Source: Lysobacteraceae bacterium
Lineage (GTDB): Bacteria > Pseudomonadota > Gammaproteobacteria > Xanthomonadales > Rhodanobacteraceae
Direction of reading: 5' to 3'
DNA length: 36,144 nucleotides
Assembly: GCA_028871555.1 (NCBI GenBank)
Contig: JAGWNA010000028.1
Span: forward strand, 1 to 36,144
Shown in pieces: positions 17,994 to 28,694 of the stretch; the first letter of the stretch is position 1, and each line of letters begins with the position of its first letter. The notes under the pieces were generated by a model. That model saw only the letters and a program-made list of their open reading frames with translations. It was not told the origin of the DNA and ran no database searches. The position numbers were made by a program, and so were the translations under genes.

Positions 17994-18016
17994 AGGGCGT
18001 CAGGCCCTTTATTTTT
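17990..18016 (+). terminator. Intrinsic terminator upstream of thrS (attenuator candidate)
   Basis: Stem ATAAAGGGC (17990-17998), loop GTCAG, GCCCTTTAT (18004-18012), then four more T. It lies between the thrS promoter and the thrS start at 18117. No full-size gene precedes it on the plus strand, so it can only act on the thrS leader transcript. GGCCTG at 17906-17911, in the leader ribosome-binding site, is complementary to CAGGCC at 18001-18006 in the loop and right arm. An alternative, terminator-breaking pairing is therefore possible. Confidence 0.75.
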
Positions 18017-18116
18017 GTCCATCGTCCGGGTGGATCGTGAAGCCGGGGTGGGCCATGGCCGCAGTCCCCATCGAAAAGCGCACGTCTGCCCAGGCGTGCT
18101 TCCAGGTACTTCAGAA

Positions 18117-20018
18117 ATGATTGAGATCACGCTACCCGACGGCAGCAAGCGGCCGTTCGATCACCCCGTAACGGTGCACGATGTGGCCGCCTCGATCGGC
18201 GCCGGCCTGGCCAAGGCCACCCTGGCCGGCAAGGTCGATGGCAAGCTGGTGGATGCCGGTTTTTCCATCGACCACGATGCCAGCCTGCAGATCGTCACCG
18301 AGAAGAGTCCGGAGGCGCTGGAGATCCTGCGCCACTCCACCGCGCACGCGATGGGGCAGGCCGTGCAGCGCCTGTACCCGGGGGCGCAGGTCACGATCGG
18401 TCCGGTGATCGAGAACGGATTCTTCTACGATTTCGCCTACGGGCGGCCGTTCACGCCCGAGGATCTGCCGAAGATCGAGGCGGAGATGGAAAAGATCGTC
18501 GCCGAACAATTGCCGGTGACGCGCAGCGTGAAATCACGCGACGAGGCAGTGGCGTTTTTCCGCGGACTGGGCGAGAACTACAAGGCCGAGATCATCGAGT
18601 CGATCCCGGCCACCGAGGCTCTGTCGCTGTATACGCAGGGCGAGTTCACCGATTTGTGCCGTGGCCCGCATGTGCCCAATACCGGGAAGCTGCGCGCGTT
18701 CAAGCTGATGAAGGTGGCCGGCGCCTACTGGCGCGGCGATTCCAGCAACGCGATGCTGACCCGCATCTACGGCACCGCGTGGTTGAACGACAGGGACCTG
18801 AAAGCCTACCTGCATCAGCTGGAGGAGGCCGAGAAGCGCGACCACCGCAAGATCGGCAAGGCGCTGGACCTGTTCCACCAGCAGGAAGAAAGCCCGGGCA
18901 TGGTGTTCTGGCATCCGAACGGCTGGGCGATCTGGCAGCAGGTGGAGCAGTACATGCGCAGCGTGTATCGCAGGAGCGGCTATCAGGAAGTGCGCTGCCC
19001 GCAGGTGCTGGACGTGTCGCTGTGGAAGAAATCCGGCCACTGGGACAATTACGCCGAGAACATGTTCTTCACCGAATCGGAGAAGCATACCTACGCGCTG
19101 AAGCCGATGAACTGCCCGGGTCACGTGCAGATCTTCAACACCGGCCTGCACAGTTACCGCGAGCTGCCGGTCCGCTACGGCGAGTTCGGCGGCTGCCATC
19201 GCAACGAGCCGTCCGGCGCGCTGCACGGCATCATGCGGGTGCGCGCATTCACCCAGGACGACGGCCATATCTTCTGCCTGCCTGCACAGATCGAGCCCGA
19301 GGTCAGGGCGTTCCACCAGCAGGCGATGCAGGTCTATGCCGACTTCGGGTTCCAGGACATCGGCCTGAAGATCGCGTTGCGTCCGGACAAACGCATCGGC
19401 AGCGACGAGGTCTGGGATCGTGCCGAGGCTGCCTTGCGTACGGCATTGTCCGCGGCCGGCGTGCAGTGGGAGGAGTTGCCGGGCGAGGGCGCGTTCTATG
19501 GCCCGAAGATCGAATACCACATGAAAGACTCGATCGGCCGTGCCTGGCAGGTCGGCACCATGCAGGTCGATTTCATGATGCCCGAGCGCCTGGGTGCCGA
19601 ATATGTGGACGAACAGTCGCAAAAACGGCATCCGGTGATGCTGCACCGGGCCATCGTCGGTTCGATGGAACGTTTCATCGGCATTCTGATCGAGCACCAT
19701 GCCGGGTTGCTGCCGGTCTGGCTGGCCCCGGTACAGGCGGTGGTCCTCAATATCACCGATGCGCAGGGGGAGTACGCCGGCCAGGTGGCGCAAACCCTTG
19801 TCGACAAAGGTTTCCGGGTACAGTCCGATTTGCGCAACGAAAAGGTCGGCTATAAAATCCGCGAACATACGATGCAGAAAGTGCCTTATCTGCTGGTGGT
19901 CGGTGACCGCGAGAAAGAGACTGGTACCATTGCCGTTCGTACCCGTTCCGGTGAGGATCTGGGCAGCATGCCGCTGGCCGGCTTCATCGATCGTATACAG
20001 GCCGAGACGCAGCGCTGA
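18117..20018 (+). CDS. thrS: Threonyl-tRNA synthetase
   Basis: Class II synthetase that charges tRNA-Thr. The protein has 633 residues. Domains in order: TGS domain ([20 protein letters not shown], residues 1-60); the editing domain with [17 protein letters not shown], whose HxxxH removes mischarged Ser; the catalytic core with motif 2 [15 protein letters not shown] and motif 3 near [11 protein letters not shown]; and the C-terminal anticodon-binding domain ([20 protein letters not shown]). The ATG at 18117 gives the normal N-terminus; longer in-frame upstream starts would cover the terminator. First full gene of the operon thrS-infC-rpmI-rplT-pheST-ihfA. Leader elements suggest attenuation control. 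Confidence 0.97.
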   Translation: MIEITLPDGSKRPFDHPVTVHDVAASIGAGLAKATLAGKVDGKLVDAGFSIDHDASLQIVTEKSPEALEILRHSTAHAMGQAVQRLYPGAQVTIGPVIENGFFYDFAYGRPFTPEDLPKIEAEMEKIVAEQLPVTRSVKSRDEAVAFFRGLGENYKAEIIESIPATEALSLYTQGEFTDLCRGPHVPNTGKLRAFKLMKVAGAYWRGDSSNAMLTRIYGTAWLNDRDLKAYLHQLEEAEKRDHRKIGKALDLFHQQEESPGMVFWHPNGWAIWQQVEQYMRSVYRRSGYQEVRCPQVLDVSLWKKSGHWDNYAENMFFTESEKHTYALKPMNCPGHVQIFNTGLHSYRELPVRYGEFGGCHRNEPSGALHGIMRVRAFTQDDGHIFCLPAQIEPEVRAFHQQAMQVYADFGFQDIGLKIALRPDKRIGSDEVWDRAEAALRTALSAAGVQWEELPGEGAFYGPKIEYHMKDSIGRAWQVGTMQVDFMMPERLGAEYVDEQSQKRHPVMLHRAIVGSMERFIGILIEHHAGLLPVWLAPVQAVVLNITDAQGEYAGQVAQTLVDKGFRVQSDLRNEKVGYKIREHTMQKVPYLLVVGDREKETGTIAVRTRSGEDLGSMPLAGFIDRIQAETQR

Positions 20019-20063
20019 AAGCACTGTCCGGTTCAGTCAACACTTCTTCTGGAGGATCGTGGT

Positions 20064-20588
20064 ATCGCAACCACCGACAACAAGGGTAATCGTCGCAACT
20101 CGGAAATCCGCGTTCCGCGCGTACGCGTGATCGGCGCCGAGGCGGAGCAGCTGGGTATCCTCACCCGCGACGAGGCGCTGGCGCTGGCGCAGGAAGCCGG
20201 CATGGATCTGGTCGAAATCCAGCCGAACGGCGATCCGCCGGTCTGCCGCATCATGGATTACGGCAAGTTCAAGTTCGAAGCCCAGAAGAAGGCGCAGGCC
20301 GCCAAGAAGAAGCAGAAGCAGGTCGAGATCAAGGAAGTGAAGTTCCGTCCGGTCACCGACGTGGGCGACTACCTCATCAAGTTGCGCAACATGCTGCGCT
20401 TCCTCGAAGAGGGCGACAAGGTCAAGGTCACCATCCGCTTCCGTGGCCGCGAGATGTCGCATCAGGATCTTGGCCAGAATCTGGCGAAGAAGATCCAGGA
20501 AGATGTCGGCGAAAACGGCCAGATCGAGTCCTATCCGCGCCTGGAAGGGCGCCAGATGGTGATGATGATCGGGCCGAAGAAAAAATAA
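20064..20588 (+). CDS. infC: Translation initiation factor IF-3 with AUC start codon
   Basis: Binds the 30S subunit and checks start codon and initiator tRNA. The protein has 174 residues. The N-terminal domain begins (M)ATTDNKGNRRNSEIRVPRVR and is followed by the linker and C-terminal domain (PVCRIMDYGKFKFEAQKK, VEIKEVKFRPVTDVGDY, ending MVMMIGPKKK). The first ATG, GTG or TTG in this frame is GTG at 20127, which would cut off the conserved NRRNSEIRVP segment. The start is therefore placed at ATC (20064-20066), 8 nt after a perfect GGAGG (20051-20055). Rare AUU/AUC starts are known for infC and allow IF-3 to repress its own synthesis. It is 45 nt after thrS. Confidence 0.93.
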   Translation: MATTDNKGNRRNSEIRVPRVRVIGAEAEQLGILTRDEALALAQEAGMDLVEIQPNGDPPVCRIMDYGKFKFEAQKKAQAAKKKQKQVEIKEVKFRPVTDVGDYLIKLRNMLRFLEEGDKVKVTIRFRGREMSHQDLGQNLAKKIQEDVGENGQIESYPRLEGRQMVMMIGPKKK

Positions 20589-20644
20589 GCGCGTCGCGGC
20601 AGGGTCCCCACGTTCTCCTGCTGGCATCGGTTGCATGAACTGCG

Positions 20645-20650
20645 TATAAT
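20645..20650 (+). promoter_or_regulatory. Candidate internal promoter for rpmI-rplT
   Basis: A consensus TATAAT lies 57 nt after the infC stop. The -35 position (TGGCAT at 20622-20627, 17-bp spacer) is weak. It would give a rpmI leader of about 130 nt. Confidence 0.4.
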
Positions 20651-20654
20651 CGAA

Positions 20655-20769
20655 GGTTCGACCCGTCTGGAAGGGTCGTGAACCGATCATGGCAGGACGG
20701 AAAGCGTGGTGTGATCCCGAGCAGGATCGATGCCATCGCCAGATCAGTCAGAAACGGGGGGTTACCCCC
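20655..20769 (+). promoter_or_regulatory. Structured rpmI leader
   Basis: Between infC and rpmI lies a bulged hairpin, GGTTC-GACCC (20655-20664) with GGGTC-GT-GAACC (20673-20684). A GGGGG-TTA-CCCCC hairpin (20757-20769) sits just before the rpmI ribosome-binding site. L20 represses rpmI-rplT through leader RNA in enterics. A similar role here is inference from position. Confidence 0.35.
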
Positions 20770-20785
20770 ATCAGGGAGCATTACC

Positions 20786-20983
20786 ATGCCCAAGATCAAG
20801 ACCAACCGGGCGGCGGCGAAGCGTTTTCGCAAGACCGCATCGGGCAAAATCAAGTGCGGTCACGCCTTCAAGTCGCACATTCTGACCAAGAAGTCGACCA
20901 AGCAGAAACGTGGCCTGCGTGCCAAGAACCACCTCAAGGCGTGCGACACCAAGGGTGTGGCGCGCATGTTGCCGTACTTGTAA
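20786..20983 (+). CDS. rpmI: 50S ribosomal protein L35
   Basis: Small basic large-subunit protein of 65 residues, exact family length. It starts [20 protein letters not shown] and ends [13 protein letters not shown]. The start ATG has GGGAG 7 nt upstream. The open frame continues upstream to 20678, but that part has no L35 similarity. It lies 16 nt before rplT in the standard infC-rpmI-rplT order. Confidence 0.97.
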   Translation: MPKIKTNRAAAKRFRKTASGKIKCGHAFKSHILTKKSTKQKRGLRAKNHLKACDTKGVARMLPYL

Positions 20984-20999
20984 GACGAGGAGATAAACC

Positions 21000-21359
21000 A
21001 TGGCTCGTGTAAAGCGTGGCGTTACCGCCCGTCGTCGCCACAAGAAAATCATCGGCCGCGCGAAGGGTTACTACAATGCCCGTCGCAAAGTCTTCCGGGT
21101 TGCCAACCAGGCCGTCATCAAGGCCGGTCAGTACGCCTATATCGGCCGCAAGCAGCGCAAGCGCCAGTTCCGTGCACTGTGGATCGTGCGGATCAATGCC
21201 GCTGCACGCATGTTCGGCCTGTCCTACAGCCGCCTGATCAATGGCCTGAACAAGGCTGGCATCACGGTTGACCGCAAGGTGCTGGCCGATATCGCCGTGC
21301 ACGACATCAAGGCATTCGGGGTGATTGCCGAGAAGGCCAAGGCCAGTCTGGCCGCTTGA
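21000..21359 (+). CDS. rplT: 50S ribosomal protein L20
   Basis: Large-subunit assembly protein of 119 residues. It starts [20 protein letters not shown] with the long basic N-terminal helix and includes [20 protein letters not shown] and the C-terminal globular part [15 protein letters not shown]. The start has GAGGAGATAAACC upstream, a near-perfect ribosome-binding site. In enterics L20 represses this operon by binding the rpmI leader. A strong terminator follows after 43 nt. Confidence 0.98.
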   Translation: MARVKRGVTARRRHKKIIGRAKGYYNARRKVFRVANQAVIKAGQYAYIGRKQRKRQFRALWIVRINAAARMFGLSYSRLINGLNKAGITVDRKVLADIAVHDIKAFGVIAEKAKASLAA

Positions 21360-22610
<1,251 letters not shown>

Positions 22611-22633
22611 TTGCATCCGGGAATCTTTCAAAC

Positions 22634-25168
22634 ATGAAATTCTCCGAGAACTGGCTGCGCGAACTGGTCGACATCAAGGCCGATCGGGCGGCACTGGCCC
22701 ATGCACTGACCATGGCCGGGCTGGAAGTGGAAGAGTTGACCCCTCTGGGCGAGGGGCTCGCCGGAGTGGTTGTGGCCGGGATCGTCGCGGCCGAGCCGCA
22801 TCCGCAAGCCGATCGCCTGCGGGTATGCCAGGTCGATGCGGGGCAGGGCGCGCCGCTGCAGATCGTCTGTGGCGCGCCGAATGCGCGGGCCGGCATCAAG
22901 GTGCCGCTGGCGATGGTTGGTGCGAAGCTGCCCGGTGGTATTTCGATCAAGGCGGCGAAGCTGCGTGGCGTGGAATCGTTCGGCATGCTGTGCTCGGCGA
23001 AGGAGCTGGGCATCGACGCCGATGCCTCGGGCCTGCTGGAGTTGCCGCCGGATGCGCCGATCGGCCAGCCGCTGGCCGACTACCTCGGGTTGCCCGATGC
23101 CTGCATCGAGTTGAAGCTCACGCCGAATCGGCCCGATTGCCTGGGCCTGCATGGCCTGGCGCACGACGTTGCGGCGCTGTTCGGCAGCGCGGTGAAATTG
23201 CCCGCACAGGTCGATGCACCGGTTGCCAGCGAGGCACGACGCGGCATCCGGCTCGAAGCAGGCAAGGATGCACCGCGCTATCTCGGTCGCATCGTCGAGG
23301 GCATCGATCCGGCGGCACGCACGCCTTTGTGGCTGGCCGAGCGCCTGCGTCGCGCCGGCCTGCGCCCGATCAGCGCGGTGGTCGACATCACCAACTACGT
23401 GATGCTGGAACTGGGGCAGCCGCTGCATGCGTTCGACAACGACACGCTGCAGGGCGATATCGTGGTTCGTCATGCAGGCTCCGGCGAGACGCTGAAGCTG
23501 CTCGATGGTGCGCAGGCGAAGCTCGACCCGGGCTTCGTGCTGATCGCCGACGAGCACAAGGCTTTGGCCGTGGCCGGCGTGATGGGCGGCTACGACTCGC
23601 GCGTCACCGACGTCACCCGCAACGTCTTCCTCGAGTCCGCGCACTTCGCGCCGGCGGCGATCATGGGCCGCGCTCGCAAGCTCGGCCTGCACACCGATGC
23701 CTCGCACCGGTTCGAGCGCGGTGTCGATCCGGAGTTGCCGCGCCGGGCACTGGAGCGTGCCAGCGGACTGTTGCTGGCGATTGCCGGCGGCCGGGCCGGG
23801 CCGGTGCTGCTGGCGGAGAACCTTGCCGCCCTGCCGCCGCCGCCGACCGTGACGCTGCGCCGGACGCGGCTCAAACGGGTGCTGGGCGTGGATGTGGCCG
23901 ATGCCGAAGTGGCGCGCATCTTCACCGCGCTGGGCATGCGCGTGACCACGACGGCGAACGGCTGGCAGGTCACCGCGCCGAGCAGCCGCTTCGACATCGA
24001 GCGCGAGGAGGATCTGATCGAGGAAGTGGCGCGCATCTTCGGCTACGACAACATTCCCACGCATTCGCCGGCAGGCGCGCTCACGCTGGCGATCGAGCCG
24101 GAAGCGCGTATCGGCGAACTGGCGCTGCGCGAACAGCTGGCCGCGCGCGGCTATCACGAGGCGGTGAACCTGTCCTTCGTGGCGGGGGATCTGCTGGCGC
24201 GCTGGGGCTTCACCGAAGGACTGGTTTCCCTGGCCAATCCGCTGTCGGCGGATCTGGCGGTGATGCGGCCCTCACTGCTGCCAGGCCTGATCGAGGCATT
24301 GCGGCACAATCGCGCCCGCCAGCAGGAACGTGTGCGGTTGTTCGAAGTCGCGCGGGTATTCCGACAAGGCGCGTCCCTGCGCGAAGAACCGGCCATCCCT
24401 GGCCGGACTCTTCAACAAGGCGCGTCCCTGCGCGAAGAACCGGCCATCCCTGGCCGGACTCTTCGACAAGGCGCGTCCCTGCGCGAAGAACCGGCCATCC
24501 ACGGCCGGACCTTTCAACAAGCAGGTGATCCGCCGATGGAAACGACGAGCCTGGCCATCGTCGCCTGCGGCAATGCACGCGCTGAGCAATGGGGCGAGTC
24601 TCCCCGCATGCTGGATTTCCACGACCTGAAGGGTGATCTGGATGCATTGATCGCCTGGGGCGGCGAGCCGCAGCGCTGGTCGGTACAGGCCGACCAATTG
24701 CCGGTCTGGCTGCATCCCGGGCGTGGCGCGCGTGTCACGCACGATGGCGTCACGGCGGGGTATCTTGGCGCGCTGCATCCGCAGCTGGCCAAGGCACTGG
24801 ATCTGGGGGCCGATGTCCACGTACTGGAATTGGCGTTGGAACCGGTGCTGGCGCGGCGCCTGCCGCAGGCACGGCCGGTTCCGCATTTCCCCTCGGTGCG
24901 CCGCGATCTTGCCCTGGACTTGCCGGAAGAGATCAACTGGTCACAGATTGAGCAAGTTGTTCGCGCCACCCTTGGCGTGCGCCTGAAAGAGCTGCGGCTG
25001 TTTGACCGATACAGCGGCAAAGGGGTCGAGGCGGGCAGAAAAAGTCTCGCTATGGGCTTGATTTTACAGGACGCTTCACGCACCCTTACCGACGACGACG
25101 CGGACCGTTGCATACGGGAAGCGACAGCTGCGTTGGAGCAGACATGCAAGGCAAAGTTGCGAGGATGA
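22634..25168 (+). CDS. pheT: Phenylalanyl-tRNA synthetase beta subunit with a 51-residue in-frame repeat insert
   Basis: Large subunit that binds tRNA-Phe and edits mischarged Tyr. The protein has 844 residues, where about 793 is expected. Domains in order: EMAP/OB tRNA-binding domain (residues 40-150), B3/B4 editing domain (210-390), B5 (400-475), the catalytic-like core, and the FDX-ACB anticodon domain (750-844). Residues 578-628 are three copies of a 17-residue unit [17 protein letters not shown] encoded by a 51-bp DNA repeat. They sit right after [12 protein letters not shown] and before a normal continuation ([20 protein letters not shown]). Without the insert the length matches the family, and the reading frame is intact, so it is probably functional. 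The stop is 1 nt before ihfA. Confidence 0.96.
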   Translation: MKFSENWLRELVDIKADRAALAHALTMAGLEVEELTPLGEGLAGVVVAGIVAAEPHPQADRLRVCQVDAGQGAPLQIVCGAPNARAGIKVPLAMVGAKLPGGISIKAAKLRGVESFGMLCSAKELGIDADASGLLELPPDAPIGQPLADYLGLPDACIELKLTPNRPDCLGLHGLAHDVAALFGSAVKLPAQVDAPVASEARRGIRLEAGKDAPRYLGRIVEGIDPAARTPLWLAERLRRAGLRPISAVVDITNYVMLELGQPLHAFDNDTLQGDIVVRHAGSGETLKLLDGAQAKLDPGFVLIADEHKALAVAGVMGGYDSRVTDVTRNVFLESAHFAPAAIMGRARKLGLHTDASHRFERGVDPELPRRALERASGLLLAIAGGRAGPVLLAENLAALPPPPTVTLRRTRLKRVLGVDVADAEVARIFTALGMRVTTTANGWQVTAPSSRFDIEREEDLIEEVARIFGYDNIPTHSPAGALTLAIEPEARIGELALREQLAARGYHEAVNLSFVAGDLLARWGFTEGLVSLANPLSADLAVMRPSLLPGLIEALRHNRARQQERVRLFEVARVFRQGASLREEPAIPGRTLQQGASLREEPAIPGRTLRQGASLREEPAIHGRTFQQAGDPPMETTSLAIVACGNARAEQWGESPRMLDFHDLKGDLDALIAWGGEPQRWSVQADQLPVWLHPGRGARVTHDGVTAGYLGALHPQLAKALDLGADVHVLELALEPVLARRLPQARPVPHFPSVRRDLALDLPEEINWSQIEQVVRATLGVRLKELRLFDRYSGKGVEAGRKSLAMGLILQDASRTLTDDDADRCIREATAALEQTCKAKLRG
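24365..24517. repeat. Three-unit 51-bp palindromic tandem repeat (family A) inside pheT
   Basis: Units lie at 24365-24415, 24416-24466 and 24467-24517. Each holds GCGC-GTCCCT-GCGC followed by the stem CCGGCCA, loop TCCC, TGGCCGG (third unit TCCA and CGGCCGG). Units 1 and 2 differ at one base, and unit 3 at four to five. The core and the following GACTCTTC match the two-unit array between tsf and pyrH (10459-10555), which establishes this as a dispersed element. The 51-bp length keeps frame. Confidence 0.93.
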
Positions 25169-25169
25169 G

Positions 25170-25469
25170 ATGGCGCTGACCAAGGCGGAAATGGCCGAGC
25201 GGCTTTTCCTCGACGTGGGGCTCAACAAGCGTGAGGCGAAGGAATTCGTGGACGCCTACTTCGAGGTGGTTCGCGAAGCGCTCGAAAAGGGCGAGCAGGT
25301 GAAATTGTCCGGGTTCGGCAATTTCGATCTGCGGTTGAAAAATCAGCGACCGGGACGCAATCCGAAAACCGGCGAAGAGATTCCCATCTCGGCTCGGCGC
25401 GTGGTGACATTCCGACCAGGGCAGAAACTCAAGGCAAGAGTCGAAGGTTATGCTGGATCAAGGGAATAA
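25170..25469 (+). CDS. ihfA: Integration host factor alpha subunit
   Basis: DNA-bending nucleoid protein that pairs with IHF-beta. The protein has 99 residues, starting [20 protein letters not shown]. It carries the DNA-binding arm signature [21 protein letters not shown] with the intercalating Pro, and [20 protein letters not shown] ahead of the start overlaps the pheT stop region. Its 3' end overlaps the next gene by 20 nt. The order pheT-ihfA-merR-type-tRNA-Pro is also seen in pseudomonads (from memory). Confidence 0.97.
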   Translation: MALTKAEMAERLFLDVGLNKREAKEFVDAYFEVVREALEKGEQVKLSGFGNFDLRLKNQRPGRNPKTGEEIPISARRVVTFRPGQKLKARVEGYAGSRE

Positions 25470-25806
25470 CACCGAACTGCCGGCGATTCCGGCCAAGCGC
25501 TACTTCACCATCGGTGAAGTCGGAGAGTTGTGCGGTGTGAAACCCCACGTGCTGCGGTACTGGGAGCAGGAGTTTCCCGCACTCAATCCGGTCAAGCGGC
25601 GCGGCAATCGCCGCTATTACCAGCGCCACGACGTATTGATGATAAGACAGATACGTTCGCTGCTGTACGACGAGGGTTTCACGATCAGCGGTGCGCGTGC
25701 GCGGCTGGAAGGTCAGCAGGCACGGATGGAAGCAAGCATCTCGCACCAGATCGTGCGCCAGGTGCGGATGGAACTGGAAGAAGTGCTGCTGCTTCTTCGG
25801 CGTTGA
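25450..25806 (+). CDS. MerR-family transcriptional regulator
   Basis: Short DNA-binding protein of 118 residues. Residues 16-85 form a winged helix-turn-helix of the MerR type: [40 protein letters not shown] and [21 protein letters not shown] coiled-coil dimer helix follows to the end ([20 protein letters not shown]). It has no effector-binding domain and no Cys metal site. The start overlaps ihfA by 20 nt, with GAAGG close upstream. Targets are unknown. A 14-bp palindrome lies 12 nt after its stop, at the tRNA-Pro promoter. Confidence 0.9.
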   Translation: MLDQGNNTELPAIPAKRYFTIGEVGELCGVKPHVLRYWEQEFPALNPVKRRGNRRYYQRHDVLMIRQIRSLLYDEGFTISGARARLEGQQARMEASISHQIVRQVRMELEEVLLLLRR

Positions 25807-25815
25807 ACGGGTGGC

Positions 25816-25845
25816 TTCCGGCGATCGCCGGGATTCTGTTAGAAT
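25816..25845 (+). promoter_or_regulatory. Candidate tRNA-Pro promoter overlapping a 14-bp palindrome
   Basis: TAGAAT (25840-25845) lies 19 nt before the tRNA, with TTCCGG (25816-25821) as a weak -35. The perfect palindrome CCGGCGATCGCCGG (25818-25831) covers the -35 and spacer. It could be an operator, or a weak hairpin ending the ihfA-merR transcript. Confidence 0.4.
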
Positions 25846-25863
25846 GCATGCTCGCTGTTTCGT

Positions 25864-25940
25864 CGGGGCGTAGCGCAGTCTGGTAGCGCACTACGCTGGG
25901 GGTGTAGTGGTCGCGAGTTCGAATCTCGCCGCCCCGACCA
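25864..25940 (+). tRNA. tRNA-Pro (anticodon GGG)
   Basis: A 77-nt cloverleaf with encoded CCA. The acceptor stem CGGGGCG/CGCCCCG is perfect, with A73 followed by CCA. The D arm is AGCGCAGTCTGGTAGCGC and the T arm has GTTCGAATC. The anticodon stem CTACG/TGTAG (last pair G-U) encloses the loop CTGGGGG, anticodon GGG at positions 34-36, reading CCC and CCU Pro codons. It directly follows the MerR-type gene. Confidence 0.95.
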
Positions 25941-26175
25941 ATTCAGCGCTCACCATCGGGATGATGATGATCATCATCGGGATCGGGCAGGATCGCGGTT
26001 GAACAAACCAGTTGCCCGGCACTTTTCCGAATGCTGCCTCGGACCGGCTTCAGGCGGCAGCTGTTGCTTGCAGCGGAGACTTCCGCCGTATCTGCCCGTT
26101 GTCTTCGTCCGCGGCCCAGCGTCGACTGGACGGTCACCGGCCGCTTTTCCCCGTCTCCGCCATCGCCTGATTCGG
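25941..26175. other. Gap between tRNA-Pro and phoU
   Basis: The gap of 235 nt has no supported gene. A perfect 16-bp palindrome GATGATGATCATCATC (25963-25978) starts 23 nt after the tRNA and lacks a T run. No duplicate of the tRNA 3' end is seen in the window, so there is no sign of an integrated element. No clear terminator for the pst operon is visible. Confidence 0.4.
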
Positions 26176-26913
26176 CTACTTGGCGGGTTTGTCGCCGAGA
26201 TTTACCGACTCCGGGCTTGAGGTCAGGTCACGATTCGGGCGCTGCTTGGTGAGTGGCTCACCATGCACCTGATACCACACGCTTTCGGCGATATTGGTTG
26301 CGTGGTCGCCGATCCGCTCGATGTTCTTGGCCATGAACAGCAGGTGCGTGCACGGCGTGATGTTGCGTGGGTCTTCCATCATGTAGGTGAGCAACTGGCG
26401 GAAGTAGCCGGTGTAGGCCTCATCCAGTTCGGCATCGTCCTTCCATACCTGGTAGGCACGCTCGGCATCCTGCTCGTGATAGGCCTTCAGCACGTCACGC
26501 ACTTCCTCCGCCGCCAGTTCGGCAAGGTAGTCCAGACCCTTGGTTGGCGGTATCGGCGGCACCATCGAGAGCGGAATCGAACGCTTGGCCACATTGGCGG
26601 CGTAGTCGCCGATGCGTTCGATGTCGGCAGCGATGCGCAGGGCGGCGAACACATTGCGCAGGTCGCCTGCCATCGGTGCGCGCAGGGCGAGCAGACGCAC
26701 CACGTCATGGCTGATTTCCTGTTCGAGAAGGTCTATCGCCTCATCGTTGTCCACTACGCGTCGGGCAGCGCGTTCGTCACGGCGGCCGATCACGTCGATC
26801 GCCGATTCGAGCTGGCTGGCCGACAGTTCTCCCATGCGCACGATTTCGCCGGTAAGGCGGCTCAGCTCGCTGTCGTAGCTCTTGATGATGTGGTCTTTGC
26901 CGGTGCTGCTCAT
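26176..26913 (-). CDS. phoU: Phosphate signalling protein PhoU
   Basis: Links the Pst transporter to the PhoR/PhoB two-component system and keeps the Pho regulon off when phosphate is plentiful. The protein has 245 residues from this start. Two PhoU repeats form three-helix bundles; metal-binding signatures are IAADIERIGDYAANVAK and MAKNIERIGDHATNIAE. An in-frame ATG at 26931 would add six residues but has no ribosome-binding site. Last gene of pstSCAB-phoU, 112 nt after pstB. An 8-bp stem CCCCCGGG/CCCGGGGG (26963-26988) lies in the gap. Confidence 0.95.
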   Translation of the reverse strand: MSSTGKDHIIKSYDSELSRLTGEIVRMGELSASQLESAIDVIGRRDERAARRVVDNDEAIDLLEQEISHDVVRLLALRAPMAGDLRNVFAALRIAADIERIGDYAANVAKRSIPLSMVPPIPPTKGLDYLAELAAEEVRDVLKAYHEQDAERAYQVWKDDAELDEAYTGYFRQLLTYMMEDPRNITPCTHLLFMAKNIERIGDHATNIAESVWYQVHGEPLTKQRPNRDLTSSPESVNLGDKPAK

Positions 26914-27025
26914 ATCGGTGCTCGCATGCATGGGGTAGGGAGTGCAGGGCGACGCGGCCCCGCCCCCGGGCTGTCTCTGTCCCGGGGGAAGTGCTGCCTG
27001 CCGGGTAGAGGGCGTATCGCCATGA

Positions 27026-27821
<796 letters not shown>

Positions 27822-27829
<8 letters not shown>

Positions 27830-28694
27830 AGCTCACCTTCTTGCGCGAAAACAGCAGGCGTGTCAGCAGGCTCAATGCCAGCACGAAAAGCGTGATCAGC
27901 AACGCTCCGGCCCAGGCGATCGAATGCATGGCCGGGCTCGGGTCGTTGGTGTACTGATAGATGGCTACCGGCAGGCTGGCCATCTTGTCCAGCGGATGCA
28001 ATGTCATGAAGTTGTTGCCGAAAGCGGTGAACAGCAGCGGTGCGGTCTCGCCGGCCAGTCGGGCCAGAGCCAGCAGGATGCCGGTGAGAATACCGGAGCT
28101 CGCCGCGCGGATCAGCACCTGGACGGTGAGCTTCCACTGCGGCACGCCCAGCGACAGCGCCGCCTCGCGCAGCGTGCCGGGCACCAGCTGCAGCATCTCG
28201 TCGGTGGTGCGGACGATGACAGGCAGGCCGATCAGGGCCAGCGCCACGCTTCCGGCAAAACCGGAGAACGAGACGTTGCCGTGGGTCATGTTCGACATCG
28301 GCAGCACGATGATCACGTAGACGAACAGGCCCATCACGATGGACGGTGCCGACAGCAGGATATCGTTGAGGAAGCGGATCGAGGAACCCAGCCTGGAGCT
28401 GTTGGCATATTCGGCCAGATAGGTTCCGGCCATCACGCCGATCGGGGCGCAGATCAGCAGCGCCATCAGGTCCATGATCAGGCTGCCGACGATGGCATTG
28501 GAAAGGCCACCCTGGTCGGCGTAGGCGGTGATCTTGGTGAACAGGTTCGGATGGATCGAACTGATGCCGTTGCTGATCGTCACCCACAGGATCCACACCA
28601 GGAAAAGCAGGCCCAATGCGGTCGCGAGGCTGCCGAAGATCAGCGCCCCCGCGTTGGTGATACGGCGCCGAAGATAGATGCCGGCAGCTGACAT
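27822..28694 (-). CDS. pstA: Phosphate ABC transporter permease PstA
   Basis: Inner-membrane channel subunit. The protein has 290 residues with about six transmembrane helices. The cytoplasmic EAA loop that contacts PstB is in [15 protein letters not shown], and the following [20 protein letters not shown] is typical of PstA/PstC. The ATG overlaps the pstC TAA by one base (TAATG), and the 3' end overlaps pstB by 8 nt. Confidence 0.96.

Noticed and set aside
20678..20785. Extended N-terminus for L35
   Set aside because: L35 begins MPKIKTNRA with its own GGGAG site; the upstream codons cover the leader hairpins.
22628..24157. 509-codon frame on the minus strand opposite pheT
   Set aside because: Arg/Gln/Ala-rich shadow of pheT with no motif or promoter. 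Similar antisense frames opposite glnD (14270-16165), thrS (18534-20024) and the porin (31776-33329) were rejected for the same reason.
24365..24517. CRISPR-like array in pheT (and 10459-10555)
   Set aside because: Units are contiguous without variable spacers, lie inside a coding frame, and no cas genes are present.
25864..25978. tRNA-Pro as an integration site
   Set aside because: No repeat of the tRNA 3' end, integrase or foreign genes follow; phoU begins 235 nt later in normal context.
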